Made by a program: the position numbers and the translations under genes. 42,165 nucleotides of DNA from Candidatus Heimdallarchaeota archaeon (GTDB lineage: Archaea; Asgardarchaeota; Heimdallarchaeia; Heimdallarchaeales; Kariarchaeaceae), in the NCBI GenBank assembly GCA_015523565.1, contig WAKA01000080.1, positions 1 to 42,165 on the forward strand. The letters run 5' to 3'. Below the pieces are notes generated by a model. The model ran no database searches. It saw only the letters and a program-made list of their open reading frames with translations, and was not told where the DNA came from. Positions 9,395 to 17,574 of this stretch are shown piece by piece (positions within the stretch are counted from its first letter, which is position 1; the number at the start of each line of letters is the position of its first letter).

Positions 9395-10708
9395 TCAAAA
9401 TCCAAAATATTTTTTGGCCAATTCATCAATTTGATTCATTACTTCCAACGGAATTGAATTGTATGTCTCAATGTTTGCCTCTTTAAAAATTTCTTTTGTA
9501 TATGTGGCGAACTCTTTAAGGGCAACTTTGTCCCTGAATTCCTTATGTGTTGTAAACAATATGAATGTAAATTGATCTAACGGGTAGACATAAATAGCCC
9601 CTTTTTTGAAGTAAATTCTTTCTAGAATTTCCTTATCCCCAAATTCATTGACAAGGGTCATTAATGCAGTGACAAAGTTTCCAAGCAATATTGGTAATTC
9701 TGGATTTCCACCTTTCAAGTTTGATCTGCTATAAATGGTTAGCATATTGGTTGTAATGCTAATAGCATGTTTCAGCTTATTCGATGGTAAAGTTTCAGCA
9801 CCAAAAAATGGTTCCTTCAGCCATATTAGTTCTTCAACAGGGATGTTCAACAGCGTTTCAAGTGTAAAGATAAAATCTTTCTCTGCATTTTCCACTTGGA
9901 ATTCTTCTATTAAGGAAAGATAAAAGAAACCAATGGTGTCAAAAATGCTGATAATGTCAATTTCCTTATTGTTCTTTTGGAACCATTGTTTCATTTGATC
10001 AGCCGCCAAGAATGTCCCTTCTGCATTTTTCCGGTCCCCTATGGAATGGAAAATCAAGGATCTCAAGTAAAGGGAAAACATCATCAAGACTTTTTGATTG
10101 AAATATGTCCCTATCAGTTCCATTTGGTTTATTGCATTGAAAATTGTTTTCAGGTATTGGATGTTCTTTTTCTTATAGACCCCTTTTTGATAAAGCAATT
10201 TCGCCGCCAACCCGATTATTGCTTTCAATCCCACAATATATTCAATCAACAAATTCCCAAACTGTCTTTTTTTCTTTGCCTCATTCAATCCCATTACCAA
10301 TTCCAAAAAATTCGCGTCAATCAAGGATTCTAGGTATTCTTCCAATGCCTCTTGTTCAACACCATTCCTGATTCTTTGCAGTTGAACTTTTTTCAGCAAA
10401 AAGTTTTCTACCATTGTTGACTGTGTGTAATGCAATAGATAATTGTTATGCAATTCATTCATCTTTTTGAGAATGCTTCCCCACCCATCATTAATTGTGA
10501 AAAATCCATGGATAAGACCGTCCTCTTCCATATTCAAAACGGTGGGCTTTATTCCCTCGTCCACATTGATCAAAAACCTGTATCTGTCAGGATATCTTTG
10601 TTTTATATGATCCATCAGTAAGATTATATTTGCAATCCAATCTTCCTCCCAGTCCCTCATATCTGCTAAGACACAAAAAGACGTTCCTTTTCCAAGTTGG
10701 TAAGTCAC
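9395..10708 (-). CDS. 437-aa protein with alpha/beta, helical and C-terminal longin-like domains
   Basis: Not a recognised named family. Residues 1-100 are alpha/beta (TSFCVLADM, YRFLINVDEG, GFFTINDG), 105-300 are helical, and 310-430 are longin-like (NMLTIYSRS, PILLGNFVTALMTLV, RIYFKKGAIYVY, FILFTTH). This is the same order as residues 390-835 of the protein at 5832. The GTG start at 10708 is the only standard one available, but the frame stays open upstream to a TAA at 10811-10813. Those 34 codons encode plausible sequence (RLSIVHAKIHDLVPNV) that aligns with a segment of the 835-aa paralogue. Either a non-standard start codon (ATA or ATT) follows the AGGAAGGTG stretch near 10814-10822, or the N-terminus is damaged. 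Confidence 0.72.
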   Translation of the reverse strand: MTYQLGKGTSFCVLADMRDWEEDWIANIILLMDHIKQRYPDRYRFLINVDEGIKPTVLNMEEDGLIHGFFTINDGWGSILKKMNELHNNYLLHYTQSTMVENFLLKKVQLQRIRNGVEQEALEEYLESLIDANFLELVMGLNEAKKKRQFGNLLIEYIVGLKAIIGLAAKLLYQKGVYKKKNIQYLKTIFNAINQMELIGTYFNQKVLMMFSLYLRSLIFHSIGDRKNAEGTFLAADQMKQWFQKNNKEIDIISIFDTIGFFYLSLIEEFQVENAEKDFIFTLETLLNIPVEELIWLKEPFFGAETLPSNKLKHAISITTNMLTIYSRSNLKGGNPELPILLGNFVTALMTLVNEFGDKEILERIYFKKGAIYVYPLDQFTFILFTTHKEFRDKVALKEFATYTKEIFKEANIETYNSIPLEVMNQIDELAKKYFGF

Positions 10709-10849
10709 ATCAAAGAGGGAGGTGGTCGTGAATATTGGGAATCCCTGTAATTCAACATTTGGAACTAGGTCATGAATTTTTGCGTGAACAATAGAAAGCC
10801 TTTCTATATCTTACACCTTCCTCTTTCTAATTATTTAAATTAAGTTGTT

Positions 10850-11833
10850 TCATGTTAAAAAATCTTTATGGTAAATAACCCCTTGTTTTGTAGAAAAATC
10901 ATGGAAATAGCTTTTAAGGTCTACATTTCCCCCACTAAGAATGAGTCCTACTTTTTTAATCTCCGTTTGATTTAATTTTCTGGCCGCGGCCAGCGGCACA
11001 GCCCCAGAAGGTTCAACAATTATTTTCATTCTTTCCCAGAGAAAACGCATTGCTTGGATTATCTCTTGTTCGGTAACTGTGATGATGTCATCGACGTATT
11101 TTGTTATGATATTGAATGTCAATGGTGAAAGGGATGTTCTTAACCCGTCTGCGATTGTCTTGGGATTGGTTTGTGGGATCAGTCTTTTTTGCTTGAAAGA
11201 CTGGTATGCATCGTCTGCCATTTCTGGTTCGGCACCATAGACGTATTTGACTGTGTTGCTCAATTTTGCGTAAGCAGATGTACCACTCAGCAACCCACCA
11301 CCGCCCACGGGGGCAATCACAGCGTCCAATTTTCCAACTTGTGAGATTAACTCAGACGTTGCGGTTGCCGCTCCTTCGATGACCTGTTGATTGTCATAAG
11401 GGTGGATGAGTGTATACCCATATTTTTCTATCAGTGCATTGCATGTTTCTTCCCTTGCCTTTTGTGTTGGTTCACATTCAATTACTTCTGCACCATATCC
11501 AATTGTTGCTTGTTTTTTTACGATCGGTGCGTTATTTGGCATGACTATGACTGTTTTGATTCCCAGGATTTTACCTGCCAAAGCCACCGCCTGTGCATGG
11601 TTTCCACTAGAGTGGGTGATGACCCCTGCCTTTTTTTGATGTGGGGAAAGCTGAGCCATTGCATTGAATGCCCCTCTGAACTTAAATGCACCCATTCTCT
11701 GAAAATTTTCCGCTTTTAGGTAGATTTCCATTCCCGTCTCAGCATTCAAGGTTCTTGAAGTCATCACAGGAGTCTTGTTTGCAATACCTTCCAAACGTCC
11801 TGAGGCTTCCAAAATTTTATTGAGCACATTCAA
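10850..11833 (-). CDS. Threonine/serine dehydratase (PLP-dependent, fold type II)
   Basis: Converts L-threonine (and usually L-serine) to 2-oxobutyrate (or pyruvate) and ammonia. GAFKFRGA holds the PLP-binding Lys51, SSGNHAQA (77-84) is the substrate loop, and GGGGLLSG near 177-184 holds the PLP phosphate. At 327 residues it lacks the ACT regulatory domain of biosynthetic IlvA, so it resembles the short catabolic form or serine racemase. The TTG at 11833 is the likely start, with in-frame GTG at 11827 as alternative. It begins only 27 bases after the gene at 11861-12475 ends on the same strand, so the two may be co-transcribed. It may feed isoleucine synthesis or amino acid catabolism. Confidence 0.88.
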   Translation of the reverse strand: MNVLNKILEASGRLEGIANKTPVMTSRTLNAETGMEIYLKAENFQRMGAFKFRGAFNAMAQLSPHQKKAGVITHSSGNHAQAVALAGKILGIKTVIVMPNNAPIVKKQATIGYGAEVIECEPTQKAREETCNALIEKYGYTLIHPYDNQQVIEGAATATSELISQVGKLDAVIAPVGGGGLLSGTSAYAKLSNTVKYVYGAEPEMADDAYQSFKQKRLIPQTNPKTIADGLRTSLSPLTFNIITKYVDDIITVTEQEIIQAMRFLWERMKIIVEPSGAVPLAAARKLNQTEIKKVGLILSGGNVDLKSYFHDFSTKQGVIYHKDFLT

Positions 11834-11860
11834 GTCTCATTCTTTCGTAATAAAACATTT

Positions 11861-12475
11861 TCATTCACAATAAACTTGAAATACGTCCTTTTTGACATAA
11901 TATTGGTTCCATCCTTGCGTAAGATTCAATTGAACTTCTTGTTCGCCGTTATTGCAATTCTTGAACGAAAAATCAAACATCATTGTGAAATCTGCATTTG
12001 CATCTACTGTTGCGTTGAAATAAAATGGAACAGAAATATATGTCTTGTTGTAATTCTGGTAAGCACTGAATTTGTGCGTTTGCATAAGTTTTGTGTAATC
12101 CTGGGTTGAAAAAGGAGATGATTGGAATATAGACGACAGGTTTACGTTTTTTCCAAAAGCAAGTATCTTCAGGTAACTGCTTCCGTTGATTACTTCTACA
12201 TCCAACACCAAATCTTCATTTCCCCCAAACTTATCGGGATCATTAAGGTCCATTTCCACAAATGATGGGGTGATTTGGTCATTCATGAGGATGAATGGGA
12301 TATAAAGGCCAAATGATTGGCTTGTAGGCAGTGTAATCTGGATTTTTGTCTCCTCCCGATATGTAGGCCTGATATGGATGAGAATGGCAGAGGCAATCAT
12401 TGGACCAAATATGATGGCAACAATAAGAAATGCGATAATCGCGGCTTTCTTCATGTCTTTTTCTTGACTTTCCAT
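11861..12475 (-). CDS. Membrane-anchored extracytoplasmic protein of unknown function
   Basis: I do not recognise a family. After a short charged N-terminus there is one hydrophobic helix (KKAAIIAFLIVAIIFGPMIA), followed by about 170 residues of beta-rich sequence with several N-x-S/T sequons and two cysteines (NCNNGEQ and a Cys near the C-terminus). This suggests a signal anchor with an outside domain. The frame opens at a TTG (12481), but the ATG at 12475 is more likely; another in-frame ATG directly before the helix (12454) is possible. Its stop lies 27 bases before the threonine dehydratase start, so an operon is likely, although no functional link is evident. Confidence 0.6.
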   Translation of the reverse strand: MESQEKDMKKAAIIAFLIVAIIFGPMIASAILIHIRPTYREETKIQITLPTSQSFGLYIPFILMNDQITPSFVEMDLNDPDKFGGNEDLVLDVEVINGSSYLKILAFGKNVNLSSIFQSSPFSTQDYTKLMQTHKFSAYQNYNKTYISVPFYFNATVDANADFTMMFDFSFKNCNNGEQEVQLNLTQGWNQYYVKKDVFQVYCE

Positions 12476-12562
12476 TGACAACCAATATTTGTCACGAATT
12501 TTAATGCAACGATAAGTCTTATGATAGAATGGTTTACATATCCCTGTTTCTAAACAAATAAG

Positions 12563-13234
12563 ATGGGATTGAAGGAAATTGCAGAATTTTTTGATATTGA
12601 CAACCTTGCTTACGTATCTGTCGGTGTCTCTCCCAAATCATGTGGTGGGGGGGATGAATTCAAATATTTTGCCCTTGTGGGAGATAAATTCCTTGATTTG
12701 GTTATCATTGAAAAAATGGGGGAGAAGGGTGTTCTGAATACAGGGGAAATCACCCAACATATTGCCCGTTTAGTAAATGCCAAAACCCTCTCGCAGTTCG
12801 GCAGTGAATTGGGTATACCTTCTGTCATGACACCCGTGGATCCAAAACATAAGATCCACCCAAATGAGGTCAAAGAGGCAGTTGAGGCATTATTGGGGGT
12901 TTCTTATTTAACCAACGGATATGAACGGGGCTATCGTATAGCAATAAAGATTTTGGAGAATTTGGAAAACCTGAAATCAATACCAAATTACAAAAGTTTG
13001 GTCAACCAGTTGCTCCAAAAGAATGGATTCAAACCAGTCAAATATGTCACACATAAAATCCGTGGGGCTTCGCATAACCCTGTCTTTGTTTCGACGGCGA
13101 TTGCACATGTCAATGGGAAAAAGTATACGGCAGAGGGCAAGGAGGCAAACAAGAAGAAAGAGGCAGAAAAATCAGCCGCAGAGCACCTGTTCAAAATTCT
13201 TTCATCTATTCTAGAGGTACATTCAACATCTTAA
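12563..13234 (+). CDS. RNase III-like protein with C-terminal dsRNA-binding domain
   Basis: Residues 1-135 resemble an RNase III catalytic domain: FALVGDKFLDLVIIEKM (36-52) matches the signature helix, and NEVKEAVEALLGVSYL (101-116) matches the second acidic motif. Residues 142-212 are a double-stranded-RNA-binding domain, with NYKSLVNQLLQKNG at its start and KKKEAEKSAAEHLFKIL at its end. Against E. coli RNase III, Asp45 and Glu117 are kept (Asp41, Glu108) and Asp114 is replaced by Glu105. Glu38 and Glu41 appear to be Lys34 and Ala37. It is therefore a divergent enzyme that may cut dsRNA weakly or only bind it, like ribosome-associated relatives. RNase III is patchy in archaea. Its last 29 bases overlap the convergent oligopeptidase B gene. 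Confidence 0.75.
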   Translation: MGLKEIAEFFDIDNLAYVSVGVSPKSCGGGDEFKYFALVGDKFLDLVIIEKMGEKGVLNTGEITQHIARLVNAKTLSQFGSELGIPSVMTPVDPKHKIHPNEVKEAVEALLGVSYLTNGYERGYRIAIKILENLENLKSIPNYKSLVNQLLQKNGFKPVKYVTHKIRGASHNPVFVSTAIAHVNGKKYTAEGKEANKKKEAEKSAAEHLFKILSSILEVHSTS

Positions 13235-15293
13235 GGATAAATGTGTATATGAATGCAAGTTCTCTTAAGTAGTCGTATCTTCCAGAAGCACCTGAGTGTC
13301 CTGCACCCATGTTGGTCTTCAACAACAGGATGTTGTTGTCTGTTTTCAAATCCCGAAGCTTTGCCACCCATTTTGCAGGTTCCCAATAATGAACCCTTGG
13401 ATCATTCAGACCTGCGGTTACCAACATTGCCGGATAATCTTGTGGCTTGACATTGTCATATGGAGAATAGGAAAGAATATATTCAAAATATTCCCTGTCT
13501 TTTGGATTTCCCCATTCCTTGTATTCAAAGGTGGTCAAGGGGATGGTCTCGTCCAACATGGTATTAATCACATCAACAAAAGGAACCCTTGCAACAACAA
13601 CTTTGAACAAGTCAGGTCGCATGTTCACCACGGCACCCATAAGTAAGCCTCCAGCAGACCCTCCCATAATTGCCAACCTGTCCTTGTTCGTGTATTTCTT
13701 TTCAATCAAATGCTCTGCAACACTAATGAAGTCTGTAAATGTATTCTTTTTCTTAAGGAGCTTTCCATCCAAGTACCATGGCTTCCCCATTTCCCCACCC
13801 CCTCTAATGTGGGCTATAGCGTAAACCATTCCCCTTTCCAGAAAACTGATCGATGTTGAGCTAAAGCTTGGATCAATGCTTGCCCCATAGGATCCATATC
13901 CATAAAGCAGTGCAGGTGCCGTACCATCCAATGCCACACCCTTTTTATATGCTATGGATATTGGGATTTTTGTGCCATCTTTTGCAGTGGCATAATCCCT
14001 TACTGTCACATAGTCCTCGGGATTGAACCCCTTCACTTCTTCCTGTTTTCTCTTGACAAGTTCTCTCTTGAAAACCTCATAATCATACGTTATCGGAGGT
14101 GTTACTGGGGATGAAAAACTGAATCTCAAATAATTTGTCTCATAGTTGGGATTGAATGAAAAGCCCAAGGAATAGATCTCTTCAGGGAAATCAATATCGT
14201 GCATGGTTTTGGCTTTCACGTCATAAATGGAAATACCCAAAAATCCACCATGGCGTTTATAAATCGCCAAAAAGTCCTTGAATGCCTCTACATCTATAAT
14301 CCGGACTTCTGGGTTATGGGCAATAAATTCTTTCCAAGCATCCCTTGAAATATTGTCTTCAGGTGTTTTCATGATTCTGAAGTTGACTGCGTCTTCATTG
14401 GTTACAATATAGAAATCTTGTTCATGATGCGTGACAAAATACTCAATCCCTTCCTTTCTTGGTGCAAAAACTTTCATCCCTTCCAATAAAGGTTGCTTGT
14501 CCATTTCTCCTTTTGCTGCCAACGGGGCAAACCATGTTTCGGTTGTATCACTTGAAAGGCTTGATATAATCAGATATTTTCTGCTTCTTGATTTATCAAA
14601 GCTGACAAAAAATTGTTTGTCGTCTTCCTTGTAAATTATGGGGTCGTTATCACTATTTTGACCCAAAGTATGTTGTTTGACGGCATAGGGTCTGTGTATG
14701 TCGTCAAGTATTGAATAGAAAAATGCTGTGCCATTATTGTCCCAGATGACACTTCCTGCAACTTCTTTTATTTCTGCAAGAACCTTTCCACTTTCTATTT
14801 CCTTGACGAAAAGGTCATATTTCTCATAACCGTTTGTATCTATTGAGTATGCCATTTTGGTATGGTCTGGACTAACTTTCAGGGCACCCAGATGAAAATA
14901 ATCCTTACCTTCCGCATATTTGTTCTCATCAAAAAATATCTCTTCGGGTGCATCCATGGACCCCTTTTTTCTGCAATGGATGGCATAGTTCTTCCCCTTC
15001 TCTGTTCTGTGATAGTAGTAATATTCATCAATCTTGACGGGAACGCTTTGATCTGTCTCTTTTATCCTGCTTTTCATTTCCTCAAAAAGTTTCTGCTGGA
15101 ATTCCTCCGTTTCCTTCATGAATTCCTCAGTGTACTTGTTTTCAGCTTCCAAATATTTGAGAACGTCTTCGTTTTCTTTGTCCCTTAACCAGAAATAAGG
15201 GTCTTCTAGTTTCCTCCCATGAATCTCCAGTATCCTCGGAATTTTCTTTGCTTTTGGAGCTCTACTGACCATAACATTCTGGAATTCGCCCAT
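13206..15293 (-). CDS. ptrB: Oligopeptidase B (S9A prolyl oligopeptidase family)
   Basis: A cytoplasmic serine peptidase that cuts short peptides, in this branch typically after Lys/Arg. The N-terminus KIPRILEIHGRKLEDPYFWL fits the oligopeptidase B family, followed by the beta-propeller and then the alpha/beta hydrolase domain. The triad is Ser546 (GGSAGG), Asp631 (NDPRV) and His666 (GAGHSG). The spacings of 85 and 35 residues equal those of E. coli PtrB (532/617/652). At 695 residues the length is normal. The ATG at 15293 is taken as start; Met8 is possible. It ends with TAG inside the 3' end of the convergent RNase III-like gene. Together with the secreted aminopeptidase it suggests growth on peptides. 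Confidence 0.93.
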   Translation of the reverse strand: MGEFQNVMVSRAPKAKKIPRILEIHGRKLEDPYFWLRDKENEDVLKYLEAENKYTEEFMKETEEFQQKLFEEMKSRIKETDQSVPVKIDEYYYYHRTEKGKNYAIHCRKKGSMDAPEEIFFDENKYAEGKDYFHLGALKVSPDHTKMAYSIDTNGYEKYDLFVKEIESGKVLAEIKEVAGSVIWDNNGTAFFYSILDDIHRPYAVKQHTLGQNSDNDPIIYKEDDKQFFVSFDKSRSRKYLIISSLSSDTTETWFAPLAAKGEMDKQPLLEGMKVFAPRKEGIEYFVTHHEQDFYIVTNEDAVNFRIMKTPEDNISRDAWKEFIAHNPEVRIIDVEAFKDFLAIYKRHGGFLGISIYDVKAKTMHDIDFPEEIYSLGFSFNPNYETNYLRFSFSSPVTPPITYDYEVFKRELVKRKQEEVKGFNPEDYVTVRDYATAKDGTKIPISIAYKKGVALDGTAPALLYGYGSYGASIDPSFSSTSISFLERGMVYAIAHIRGGGEMGKPWYLDGKLLKKKNTFTDFISVAEHLIEKKYTNKDRLAIMGGSAGGLLMGAVVNMRPDLFKVVVARVPFVDVINTMLDETIPLTTFEYKEWGNPKDREYFEYILSYSPYDNVKPQDYPAMLVTAGLNDPRVHYWEPAKWVAKLRDLKTDNNILLLKTNMGAGHSGASGRYDYLRELAFIYTFILKMLNVPLE

Positions 15294-15360
15294 TATTTTT
15301 CTATTGTGGAAATGACCAAGACCAGTGGTCTTATTGATCCATTTTTTAGGACGACACCCT

Positions 15361-15368
15361 TATTAATA
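15361..15368 (+). promoter_or_regulatory. TATA-like box upstream of the 467-aa longin-like gene
   Basis: TATTAATA is centred about 27 bases before the ATG at 15392, the distance expected for a leaderless archaeal transcript. Confidence 0.5.
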
Positions 15369-15391
15369 CCCTTTCTAAAGTTCAAAGTACC

Positions 15392-16795
15392 ATGAGCCTT
15401 CCAATGAGTCTTTATCTGAGAAGACTTCAAATCATCTCAGAGGATGGGTTAACATTATTCGTCCATCCAGATTCCTTCTCCAAGAATCCCCAACTCATTT
15501 CAGGAATGCTTTCCGCTCTTTTTCTTTTCATAAAGGAGGAATATGGTGGCAATGTCAAGTCAATCATGCTCTCAGACAGGAAAATCAATTTTGTGAGATA
15601 TGGGAGTTACTTGGTGATTCTAGAGATGGAATCCTTTGTGGATGATGGATGTGCCAATGTTTTTTTCACATACCTGCTGGATTTATTGACGCCTGTATTT
15701 GAAAAGGCAGGTTCAAATTATAATCTGGCCATTTCTCTTTTGGAAGGTCTGTCACTCCCACAAATATTTGATGCCAACCGTCAATTGGAAATCCTTGAGA
15801 AACATGATATCCCCCAACCTTTGTCAAATTGCTACCTGTTTTTAAGGAAAGGATCTGACAAACTTGTCCACCAAGGGGAAATTCCCCCTTCAAAAACCCG
15901 TTTAATTCAGCGGGAAGTAAGTGACTCTTCGGATGCAATGCTGTCTTATCATACCACTATTTTTTGCGATGATAGAACCGATTTGGTTGTCATGCATGAC
16001 CTTCTTCCTGTTCATGATTTTGAAATGATTTTGTGTGTTCCTGAATCGCTTGAACAGATGCTGGTCAATATTTCCAACGGCATCCATTCCATGCTCTCAA
16101 ACATTTTGGATCTCTATCCCAACATGGATGTTTCAAAATTAATGGAATATCTTGTCTCATTGCGGCTTCCTTCACAGATTGTCCATAAGCATGAGCCAAA
16201 AAAATCCTTTGACCTTCCAAAATCATTCTCCAACCCCATAAAACTTTCAACATTGGCAATGGAACTTTTAGAGAACTCACTTCCAGTTTTCACAGAAAAA
16301 TTGCTGTTGGGCGAGAAAATCTGCATTGTCGGAAGCGAGCTCTCCTGCTTTGCAGTAAATGTCCTCATCCAAGAATTGGTTGAACATCAGCCAATCAATA
16401 TTGGCACTTACTCAGTGACTGAACTCCCTCCCTCATCCCAAGTGGTTTTTTGCAGTCCTAGACTTTCTGACTCTGCCAAAGACCAAGGTTATTTTGTTAT
16501 TGCCATTGGTTCTCCTAGAAGAGGAAAAAACATCTTTGCAGACATTTATTCAAGACTTTCCATTTTGGATCCCGAAAATCGGCTAATACAATACCTTGAA
16601 AAAGTAAAGAATATTCACCATCTCTATGGGGATCTCCTTTTTTGTCTTTTAGGGGAATTTGACCAGACAGTTGCCAAAAGGAGATTTCGGAAATTGAAGG
16701 AGAGGATGGGCAGTAAGACCTTCTCATTCTGCAAATCTATGATTCTTCGCAAACACCCTCAACTGGAGGAACACCTGCAAAGTTTTCTCAAATAA
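15392..16795 (+). CDS. 467-aa protein with N-terminal longin/roadblock-like domain
   Basis: Residues 6-115 resemble the stand-alone protein at 5280: YLRRLQIISEDGLTLFV, then NPQLISGMLSALFLFIKEEY, then the strands MLSDRKINFVRYGSYLVILEM are broken into two by a turn. The rest is unassigned. Residues 125-250 are mixed, and residues 290-460 are alpha/beta with IVGSELSCFAVNVLIQELV, VVFCSPRLS and FVIAIGSPRRGK, which looks Rossmann-like but has no clear nucleotide-binding motif. There is no signal peptide or membrane helix. The start ATG fits the TATA-like box 27 bases before; a second in-frame ATG is at codon 5. It ends with TAA, about 40 bases before the convergent GNAT gene. A role around small GTPases is inferred from the domain only. 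Confidence 0.72.
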   Translation: MSLPMSLYLRRLQIISEDGLTLFVHPDSFSKNPQLISGMLSALFLFIKEEYGGNVKSIMLSDRKINFVRYGSYLVILEMESFVDDGCANVFFTYLLDLLTPVFEKAGSNYNLAISLLEGLSLPQIFDANRQLEILEKHDIPQPLSNCYLFLRKGSDKLVHQGEIPPSKTRLIQREVSDSSDAMLSYHTTIFCDDRTDLVVMHDLLPVHDFEMILCVPESLEQMLVNISNGIHSMLSNILDLYPNMDVSKLMEYLVSLRLPSQIVHKHEPKKSFDLPKSFSNPIKLSTLAMELLENSLPVFTEKLLLGEKICIVGSELSCFAVNVLIQELVEHQPINIGTYSVTELPPSSQVVFCSPRLSDSAKDQGYFVIAIGSPRRGKNIFADIYSRLSILDPENRLIQYLEKVKNIHHLYGDLLFCLLGEFDQTVAKRRFRKLKERMGSKTFSFCKSMILRKHPQLEEHLQSFLK

Positions 16796-16837
16796 GAATT
16801 CCATTATACATTATTGGACAAAATTGTCCTGTTTCTG

Positions 16838-17512
16838 TTACACTATAATGAAGACATCAGGAATTTTTTCTTGCCATTCCCTTTTGAAAATATAGGAAAT
16901 TCGTTTTTCTTGCCTCCCCATTGTGTCTGTTTTATAATGATGTCCCAATTTTTGAAATCCAATCTTTTCATATACATGTTGGGCCCTTTTGTTTACCGCC
17001 TGTGTTTCCAGCCAGACGGAATTCGTCTCTGTTAAGGCAAAAACAGCAAAAAGGTACATTTGAGTGGCTACTGTTCCAATTCCCATTTCCAGCATGTCGG
17101 GTCGCAATGCAATGCCAAAAATCAGCTCATCCCCATTTTCTGGAACCATTGTGGAAATTCTCCCGACAATGAGGTCTTCCTTTCTTCCTTTGAAAAGAAA
17201 CGATCTGGGGGCTCTTTTCATTTGCGGTGGATTTCCCATTTCCCATCTCTTCATAACCGATTTGATGTCCTGCTTTTCCAGCAGTTCCCTTTTTGCAAAG
17301 AGGGAAAACCAAAAATTGTTTTCACGACTATTGCTTAGATACCAATATCGCCTTTCCTGTTCAGTCCTATAATTGAAATTTGCCCAAAGTAACTTTTTTT
17401 CATTGTAGCTTGGCCATTCTGAAACCTGTTTAAGGTCGTTCAATTCCATTAGTCTCATGTACAGACTCTTATCTCTAACAGCAATTGTTCGGTTTTCAAA
17501 ACAGGATTTCAT
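16838..17512 (-). CDS. GNAT-family N-acetyltransferase (RimJ/RimL-like)
   Basis: Transfers acetyl from acetyl-CoA to an amine. The CoA-binding motif is RPDMLEMGIGTVATQMYLFA, followed by the typical C-terminal ETQAVNKRAQHVYEKIGF, where new contacts to CoA and the beta-bulge lie. An insertion of about 40 residues (KRELLEKQDIKSVMKRWEMG and on) lies between the first strand-helix unit and the core. No export signal is seen. The substrate (ribosomal protein, protein N-terminus or small amine) cannot be told. It is on the minus strand, just upstream of the amylase gene's 3' end at 17575. Confidence 0.85.
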   Translation of the reverse strand: MKSCFENRTIAVRDKSLYMRLMELNDLKQVSEWPSYNEKKLLWANFNYRTEQERRYWYLSNSRENNFWFSLFAKRELLEKQDIKSVMKRWEMGNPPQMKRAPRSFLFKGRKEDLIVGRISTMVPENGDELIFGIALRPDMLEMGIGTVATQMYLFAVFALTETNSVWLETQAVNKRAQHVYEKIGFQKLGHHYKTDTMGRQEKRISYIFKREWQEKIPDVFIIV

Positions 17513-17574
17513 TTGGGAAACTTACCATGTCCTTCTTCCTTTTCACACTATTTTAATTTTCAGCATTTCCTAGA

